In this document: piece by piece, positions 59,077 through 64,000 of the stretch
Layout of the letters: every line of letters starts with the position of its first letter
Position numbering within the stretch: the first letter of the stretch is position 1
NCBI GenBank assembly: GCA_015060535.1
Contig: SUYH01000006.1
Coordinates: 124,001-188,000, forward strand
DNA length: 64,000 nt
Direction: 5' to 3'
From: Prevotella sp.
GTDB taxonomy: Bacteria > Bacteroidota > Bacteroidia > Bacteroidales > Bacteroidaceae
Notes under the pieces: generated by a model
What the model was told of the DNA's origin: nothing
The model's input: the letters and a program-made list of their open reading frames with translations, nothing else
Databases searched by the model: none
Program-made: the position numbers and the translations under genes

Positions 59077-59142
59077 GCAATTGCAAGTATTAATAGTAGC
59101 AATTGCGGAGATTAATAGTAGCAATTGCGGGAATTAATAGTA
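59077..59142. repeat. 22-bp tandem repeat, 3 units, with 11-bp substructure
   Basis: gcaattgcaagtattaatagta / gcaattgcggagattaatagta / gcaattgcgggaattaatagta. Confidence 0.9.
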
Positions 59143-59192
59143 AAAACCGCAGGCAAGAAATGCTAACGAAGAAAATAAAAAACGGCAGAATA

Positions 59193-59224
59193 TTTGGTGG
59201 AAAGGAAAAAAGTTCGTACCTTTG
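59193..59224 (+). promoter_or_regulatory. Bacteroidetes promoter for L31 gene (TTTG-N20-TACCTTTG)
   Basis: TTTG 59193-59196, TACCTTTG 59217-59224. Confidence 0.78.
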
Positions 59225-59276
59225 CAGCCCATAATGTAGAATTACAACAAGTAACAATTAATAATAAACAAGTAAA

Positions 59277-59531
59277 ATGAAAAAAGGTATTCATCCAGAA
59301 AACTATCGCCCCGTCGTGTTTAAGGACATGTCCAACGGCGATATGTTCCTCTCGCGCTCTACCGCAAAGACAAACGACACCGTAGAGTTCGAAGGCGAAA
59401 CTTACCCTGTGGTAAAGATTGAAATTTCGAGCACATCTCACCCCTTCTACACTGGTAAGAGCAAGCTCGTCGACACCGCTGGTCGTGTTGATAAGTTCAT
59501 GAGCCGCTACGGTAAGGCTGCGAAGAAATAA
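59277..59531 (+). CDS. rpmE2: 50S ribosomal protein L31 type B
   Basis: '[29 protein letters not shown]...[29 protein letters not shown]'; no CxxC motifs. Confidence 0.96.
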   Translation: MKKGIHPENYRPVVFKDMSNGDMFLSRSTAKTNDTVEFEGETYPVVKIEISSTSHPFYTGKSKLVDTAGRVDKFMSRYGKAAKK

Positions 59532-59556
59532 ATAATTTCACGCCAGAAGAAGAATC

Positions 59557-59602
59557 AAGGCGCGTCCGAAGGTAGTTGCATATGCCTTTCGTACGCGCCT
59601 TT
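59557..59602 (+). terminator. Extended stem-loop terminator after rpmE2
   Basis: AAGGCGCGTcCGAAGG...CCTTTCGtACGCGCCTTT long imperfect stem. Confidence 0.7.
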
Positions 59603-59625
59603 ATCAGCTAAAAACGACAAGAACT

Positions 59626-60588
59626 ATGAAGACGAAACAACTATTCTTTCTTTTCACTTTTGCCCTGGCAATAACTGCCTGTGGCGATGACGAGCCTATT
59701 TATACTCATGGAAACAGCAAGTCATCATCTATTAGTGACGACAAAAGCGCCAACACGAACAAGAACACAAGTGGTCCAGCAGAGGCCCAGTATCGCTATG
59801 AGTTCCCAAAAATGAAAGGTGGAAATAGTGATGTCATCATACATTCATGCATCCTGAATAGCAACACGGGTGAAACGGGAGTGAACTACGGATTGGAGTG
59901 GGATCACCAAAAACGAGCCACCCGATGGGTGTGCTATCAGATGTACGCCTCGGTCTGTGCATCAAACTGGAATCGCAACAACTGGCCCAATGGCGACCCT
60001 TGGGCATACGATCCCCAAGTTAAAGAAGCCGAGCAACAGAATACATACAATGAACTGAGCAAGACCAATCCTCCCCTGCCTAATTCGACTTATTACCAGA
60101 AAGGACATATCCTTCCTTCTGCAGACCGTCTCGGTTCACAAGAAGCCAATGGACAAACCTACTACATGACCAACATCTATCCTCAGGTTGGCGATTTCAA
60201 CAGCGGCATCTGGCTGACGATGGAGGGAAGAATCCGCACGTGGGCCAACCAGTCGGACACCCTTTACGTCTGCAAAGGCGGTACCATCGACGACGATAAA
60301 AATATCTTGGGCTACACGATGGCAGAATATGGCGGACACACAGGCAACCATATTGTACCCAAATATTTCTTCATGGCTGCATTGAGCAAAAAGGGGAACA
60401 AAGTGAAGGCTTTAGGATTCTGGGCAGAACACAAAGACGGGACTTCGTGGGGCGCTCTGAAGAATTATATTATCAGTGTTGACAGACTTGAAGAACTGAC
60501 CGGATTGGACTTTTTCTGCAATCTACCAGACGACACAGAAAACAGCGTAGAGGCCAACTTGACGCTCAGTGACTGGAATCTTCAATAA
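59626..60588 (+). CDS. DNA/RNA non-specific endonuclease (NUC1-like) lipoprotein
   Basis: Lipobox 'ITACGDDEP'; 'YYQKGHILPSADRLGSQEANGQTYYMTNIYPQVGDFNSGIWLTMEGRIR' matches the beta-beta-alpha-Me nuclease signature ((R/K)GH...N...E). Confidence 0.88.
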   Translation: MKTKQLFFLFTFALAITACGDDEPIYTHGNSKSSSISDDKSANTNKNTSGPAEAQYRYEFPKMKGGNSDVIIHSCILNSNTGETGVNYGLEWDHQKRATRWVCYQMYASVCASNWNRNNWPNGDPWAYDPQVKEAEQQNTYNELSKTNPPLPNSTYYQKGHILPSADRLGSQEANGQTYYMTNIYPQVGDFNSGIWLTMEGRIRTWANQSDTLYVCKGGTIDDDKNILGYTMAEYGGHTGNHIVPKYFFMAALSKKGNKVKALGFWAEHKDGTSWGALKNYIISVDRLEELTGLDFFCNLPDDTENSVEANLTLSDWNLQ

Positions 60589-60603
60589 AAAATCATAAAA
60601 TTC

Positions 60604-60634
60604 TTGGTAATACCAAGGAAATGTCGTATCTTTG
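60604..60634 (+). promoter_or_regulatory. Candidate promoter TTG-N20-TATCTTTG upstream of GPx gene
   Basis: TTG 60604-60606, TATCTTTG 60627-60634. Confidence 0.7.
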
Positions 60635-60660
60635 GACTGAAAAAAACAAAGATACGACAT
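60621..60660. repeat. 14-bp perfect inverted repeat spanning the -7 element
   Basis: ATGTCGTATCTTTG-gactgaaaaaaa-CAAAGATACGACAT. Confidence 0.9.
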
Positions 60661-60688
60661 TATTAATATCATCAACAAGAAAAAGAAA

Positions 60689-61240
60689 ATGAAGACAGTT
60701 TACGATTTCTCTGTCAAAGACAGAAAGGGAAAGGACGTTTCACTGAAAGAGTATGCCAACGAAGTACTGCTGATTGTCAACACAGCAACAAAATGTGGCT
60801 TTACCCCCCAATACGACGAATTGGAGGCACTCTACAAGAAGTACCACAGCCAGGGTTTCGAAATCCTCGACTTCCCCTGCAACCAGTTCGGGCAGCAGGC
60901 TCCTGGTACTGACGAGAGCATCCATGAGTTCTGCAAATTGAACTTTGGCACAGAGTTCCCCCGCTTCAAGAAAATCAAGGTAAACGGCGAAGATGCGGAC
61001 CCACTATATAAGTTCCTGCAAGAGCAAAAAGGCTTTGCCGGCTGGGATATGACCCACCCCATCGCTCCTATTCTAGATGATATGCTGGGCAAGGCAGATC
61101 CTGACTACAAGCAGAAGTCTGACATCAAATGGAATTTCACCAAGTTCTTGATTAACAAGAAGGGACAGGTGGTAGCCCGCTTTGAGCCTACCGAGAAGAT
61201 TGAGAATATTGCAGCACAAATTGAGGAATTGCTGAAATAA
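60689..61240 (+). CDS. Glutathione peroxidase-family (probably thioredoxin-dependent) peroxidase
   Basis: 'LLIVNTATKCGFTPQYDELEALYKKY', 'ILDFPCNQFGQQAPGTDESI', 'IKWNFTKFLINKKGQVVARFEPT'. Confidence 0.95.
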   Translation: MKTVYDFSVKDRKGKDVSLKEYANEVLLIVNTATKCGFTPQYDELEALYKKYHSQGFEILDFPCNQFGQQAPGTDESIHEFCKLNFGTEFPRFKKIKVNGEDADPLYKFLQEQKGFAGWDMTHPIAPILDDMLGKADPDYKQKSDIKWNFTKFLINKKGQVVARFEPTEKIENIAAQIEELLK

Positions 61241-62172
61241 TGGAACACGTAAAATGCCTGATTATCGGTAGCGGACCTGCCGGATATACCGCTGCCATAT
61301 ATGCCTCACGCGCCAACCTGCAGCCCATAGAGTACTGCGGGCTGCAGCCGGGTGGACAGCTGACGCAAACCACTGAAGTGGAGAATTTCCCCGGCTATCC
61401 CCAGGGTGTAGACGGCAATCAGATGATGATGGACCTCAGAGAGCAAGCTGAACGTTTCGGCACTGATATCCGCGACGGTTACATCACGAAGGTTGATTTC
61501 TCAAAACGTCCTTATAAACTATGGACAGATGACGGAAACGAGATTGAAGCTGACACCGTCATTATTGCCACTGGCGCATCAGCAAAGTATCTGGGACTGC
61601 CCGATGAGCAGAAATACAACGGACAAGGGGTTTCTGCCTGTGCTACTTGCGACGGATTCTTCTACCGCAAGAAGACCGTTGCCGTAGTGGGCGGAGGCGA
61701 TACAGCCTGTGAAGATGCCCTTTATCTGTCGGGATTGGCTAAGAAGGTATATCTCATCGTCCGCAAACCCTTCCTTCGTGCCTCCAAGGTGATGCAGCAA
61801 AGGGTTATGGAACGCGAAAACATCGAGATACTGTTTGAACATAACACACTAGGCCTGTTTGGTGAGAACGGTGTTGAAGGTGCACACCTCGTAAAACGTA
61901 AAGGTGAGGCTGACGAAAAGCAGGTAGACATCCAGATTGACGGATTTTTCCTGGCTATCGGCCACAAGCCTAATACCGACATCTTTAAGGAATGGCTTGA
62001 AACCGACGAGGTTGGCTATCTGAAGAAGATTGACGGCACACCACGTACAAAGCTACCCGGCGTATTCGTAGCTGGTGACTGCGCTGATCCGACCTATCGT
62101 CAGGCAATCAGCGCAGCAGGTACGGGCTGCCAGGCTGCCATCGAGGCCGAACGTTTTTTACTAAATAGCTGA
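61240..62172 (+). CDS. trxB: Thioredoxin-disulfide reductase
   Basis: 'CLIIGSGPAGYTAAIYASRANLQPIEY', 'CATCDGFFYRKKTVAVVGGGDTACEDALYL', 'VFVAGDCADPTYRQAISAAGTGCQAA'. Confidence 0.96.
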   Translation: MEHVKCLIIGSGPAGYTAAIYASRANLQPIEYCGLQPGGQLTQTTEVENFPGYPQGVDGNQMMMDLREQAERFGTDIRDGYITKVDFSKRPYKLWTDDGNEIEADTVIIATGASAKYLGLPDEQKYNGQGVSACATCDGFFYRKKTVAVVGGGDTACEDALYLSGLAKKVYLIVRKPFLRASKVMQQRVMERENIEILFEHNTLGLFGENGVEGAHLVKRKGEADEKQVDIQIDGFFLAIGHKPNTDIFKEWLETDEVGYLKKIDGTPRTKLPGVFVAGDCADPTYRQAISAAGTGCQAAIEAERFLLNS

Positions 62173-62192
62173 TTAAACACGATATACAACAA

Positions 62193-62222
62193 AAAAAGCC
62201 TCGCTTCACAGCGGGGCTTTTT
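62193..62222. terminator. Terminator (potentially bidirectional) after trxB
   Basis: AAAAAGCCTCGC-ttcaca-GCGGGGCTTTTT, T-rich on both strands. Confidence 0.82.
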
Positions 62223-62281
62223 AACTAAAAACTAAATTAATCAACCATAAACCTTAACCATTAAAAATATTTCTTGTCAAT

Positions 62282-62299
62282 GATAGGAAATTTCCTATC
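62282..62299. promoter_or_regulatory. 18-bp perfect palindrome (candidate operator)
   Basis: GATAGGAAATTTCCTATC; half-site (A)TTTCCTATC recurs at 62505-62514 overlapping the -7 box, ATTCCTATC at 62361-62369. Confidence 0.65.
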
Positions 62300-62487
62300 T
62301 GATAAATTTCAATCAAGAATTCTCTAATTCTATCTTTTCTGTTTGCAAAGATAGTGTGATATTCCTATCAACAAGTTCACTTAGCATTATTTGAAGTTTA
62401 AATTTCGTTATTTACACGTTTTGCACACCTAAAATAATGATTTTTAAACTAAAATCGGCATTTTTGACGAAATATTTATTGCTTTTG

Positions 62488-62518
62488 TTGATTTTTCGAA
62501 GAAGATTTCCTATCTTTG
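62488..62518 (+). promoter_or_regulatory. Candidate promoter TTG-N20-TATCTTTG
   Basis: TTG 62488-62490, TATCTTTG 62511-62518. Confidence 0.65.
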
Positions 62519-62539
62519 CAGCACTAAAACTAAAGTAAC

Positions 62540-63595
62540 ATGAACCTTGTCGACATTCTACTTATCGTTATCATCCTACTTCTTTTGGTCTATTGCGCCA
62601 AATTAAAGCTGCGTCAGCAGCCCTCAAACAACGACACATCGGATTATGCGGGACTGAAAGCAGAGGTCAGCAACAATGACATCATGCACTATATCCGTGA
62701 AACGGCTGAGAGCGTCAGACCAGTCATGGATTGCAAGCAGATTGATTTTAGCATCAAGTGCTCCCCTGAGAGTATGATGGGTTGGATTGACACCGACCAG
62801 CTGGATAAAATCATTCTCCTGCTCCTCTCTGACATGATTAAGAGCGTCGGCAAGGAAGGAATGATTACTATGGAGGTTAACACCAATAAGAATTATGACA
62901 GTATTACCCTCCGTTTGAACGACAATGGTACGAAGATGTTGAACACCGGTATTACGATAGCCCACAAGCTGGTAACACTGCATCATGGTGACATCAGCAG
63001 GACGTATTATGAAGGACAAGGTAATGCTGTGCTCATCAGGCTTCCAATTACCAAAGATGCTTTCCTCACAGAGCAAGACGAACAAAAGGGAGAAATAGCC
63101 CAACAGCCATCCCTACCCTTCCACATTCCTACCAACATTGAACTGAATGTGCCTACCATCGAGCTACCACCAGGCTTCGAAACAGGCAGTCAGCCGTTAG
63201 GAGCCCTTGTGCAACAGGCTTACAACTCGCCTGACCAGAAATTTCTTCTTCAAGCCATGAAATGTATCAATGAGCACATGGCTGACAGCGATTACGACCG
63301 CGAGGCGTTTGCAGCCGACATGGGAGCCAGTGTCAGCACGCTCTATAACAAGCTACGCGCTATTACTGGCAAGAATGTTACAACCTTTATCCGTGACCAG
63401 CGCATCAAAACAGCCTGCCGACTGGCTAAGGAGAATCCAGACCTGCGCGTCAGCGACATCGCCTATCGGGTAGGCTTTCGCGACCCCAAGTATTTTGCCA
63501 CATCCTTCAAACGCGTCATGGGTGTCCAGCCCAAAGAGTATTTCGATCGCATCAGGACTTTGCAGGACGAGCCATCCACAATCCCACAAACGTAA
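62540..63595 (+). CDS. Membrane-anchored degenerate HATPase + AraC-type HTH regulator
   Basis: N-terminal TM; HATPase-like 'DTDQLDKIILLLLSDMIKSVGKEGMITMEV...LRLNDNGTKMLNTGITIAHKLVTLHHGDISRTYYEGQGNAVLIRLP'; AraC HTH 'VSDIAYRVGFRDPKYFATSFKRVMGVQPKEYF'. Confidence 0.82.
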   Translation: MNLVDILLIVIILLLLVYCAKLKLRQQPSNNDTSDYAGLKAEVSNNDIMHYIRETAESVRPVMDCKQIDFSIKCSPESMMGWIDTDQLDKIILLLLSDMIKSVGKEGMITMEVNTNKNYDSITLRLNDNGTKMLNTGITIAHKLVTLHHGDISRTYYEGQGNAVLIRLPITKDAFLTEQDEQKGEIAQQPSLPFHIPTNIELNVPTIELPPGFETGSQPLGALVQQAYNSPDQKFLLQAMKCINEHMADSDYDREAFAADMGASVSTLYNKLRAITGKNVTTFIRDQRIKTACRLAKENPDLRVSDIAYRVGFRDPKYFATSFKRVMGVQPKEYFDRIRTLQDEPSTIPQT

Positions 63596-64000
63596 ACACC
63601 CCATTAAGCATCAGCAACTCGTAGCCAAAGCGATAGCCTGCCAGATAAGTCATCAGAGAGTCTATCCCATAGCACAACAACGGTGAGGCTACGCAGATAT
63701 AAGGCACTAAACGATCTTGCGACTTTCTCTTGGTCAGCATGCCGAAGGCAAAGAGCCCCAGCAGCGGACCATATGTATAGCCACAAATCACGTAGATGGC
63801 ATCAATCACACTTGTGGAGTTGAGCATCCTGAAGAGAATAATCATCAAGACGAAGAGGGCGCTGATGCCCAGATGAGCCCGTTTACGCAAACGCTCATCC
63901 CCTGCCCTGCCACAGATATCCACACAATAACTCGTGGTCAGAGAAGTCAGTGCAGAGTCGGCACTCGAGAACGAGGCCGCCACCAGTCCGATGGTAAAAG
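63552..64000 (-). CDS. Sodium:solute symporter family protein, N-terminus beyond window edge
   Basis: 'AASFSSADSALTSLTTSYCVDI', 'AIYVICGYTYGPLLGLFAFGMLTKR' typical of SSF C-terminal half; open to 64000. Confidence 0.85.
   Translation of the reverse strand, partial: FTIGLVAASFSSADSALTSLTTSYCVDICGRAGDERLRKRAHLGISALFVLMIILFRMLNSTSVIDAIYVICGYTYGPLLGLFAFGMLTKRKSQDRLVPYICVASPLLCYGIDSLMTYLAGYRFGYELLMLNGVFTFVGLWMARPAKS

Overview
This 64-kb window looks like chromosome from a Bacteroidales genome, probably Prevotella/Segatella-like. Taxonomy is inferred from SusC/D systems, TAnnTTTG promoters and a GENKYALAA tmRNA tag. From left to right: (1) a starch-utilisation locus at 1-13.3 kb, with partial CBM20-type malQ, an MFS sugar transporter and a LacI-type regulator on the minus strand, divergent from SusC, SusD, two SusE/F-like lipoproteins and a GH13 amylase; (2) an LMW-PTPase gene and tmRNA (minus strand), with a 92-bp tandem array abutting the tmRNA 3' end; (3) an exopolysaccharide/capsule cluster at 14.5-31.4 kb (SLBB exporter, Wzz, Wzy-like, Wzx, glycosyltransferases, alpha-1,2-fucosyltransferase, sugar-phosphate transferase, Wzi-like). 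It is interrupted by a DUF3791/DUF3990-like two-gene islet flanked by a repeat of the exporter gene's 3' end; (4) an arabinan utilisation locus at 31.4-49.0 kb on the minus strand (GH51, GH51-GH43 fusion, GH43, SGBP with duplicated C-terminal domains, SusD, SusC, propeller-TM-AraC regulator); (5) housekeeping genes plus a possible nucleic-acid acquisition locus at 51-60.6 kb (EEP nuclease, TonB receptor, two OB-fold-like surface lipoproteins, NUC-type nuclease lipoprotein); (6) L31 type B, a GPx-TrxB pair, a degenerate HATPase-AraC regulator and a partial sodium:solute symporter. The most unusual non-coding signals are three unrelated intergenic arrays sharing an 11/22-bp period, the repeats at the tmRNA 3' end, the direct repeat around the DUF3990 islet, a 14-bp inverted repeat spanning the gpx promoter, and direct/palindromic repeats upstream of regulators or PULs. 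All family assignments come from reading the sequence. No database search was run.
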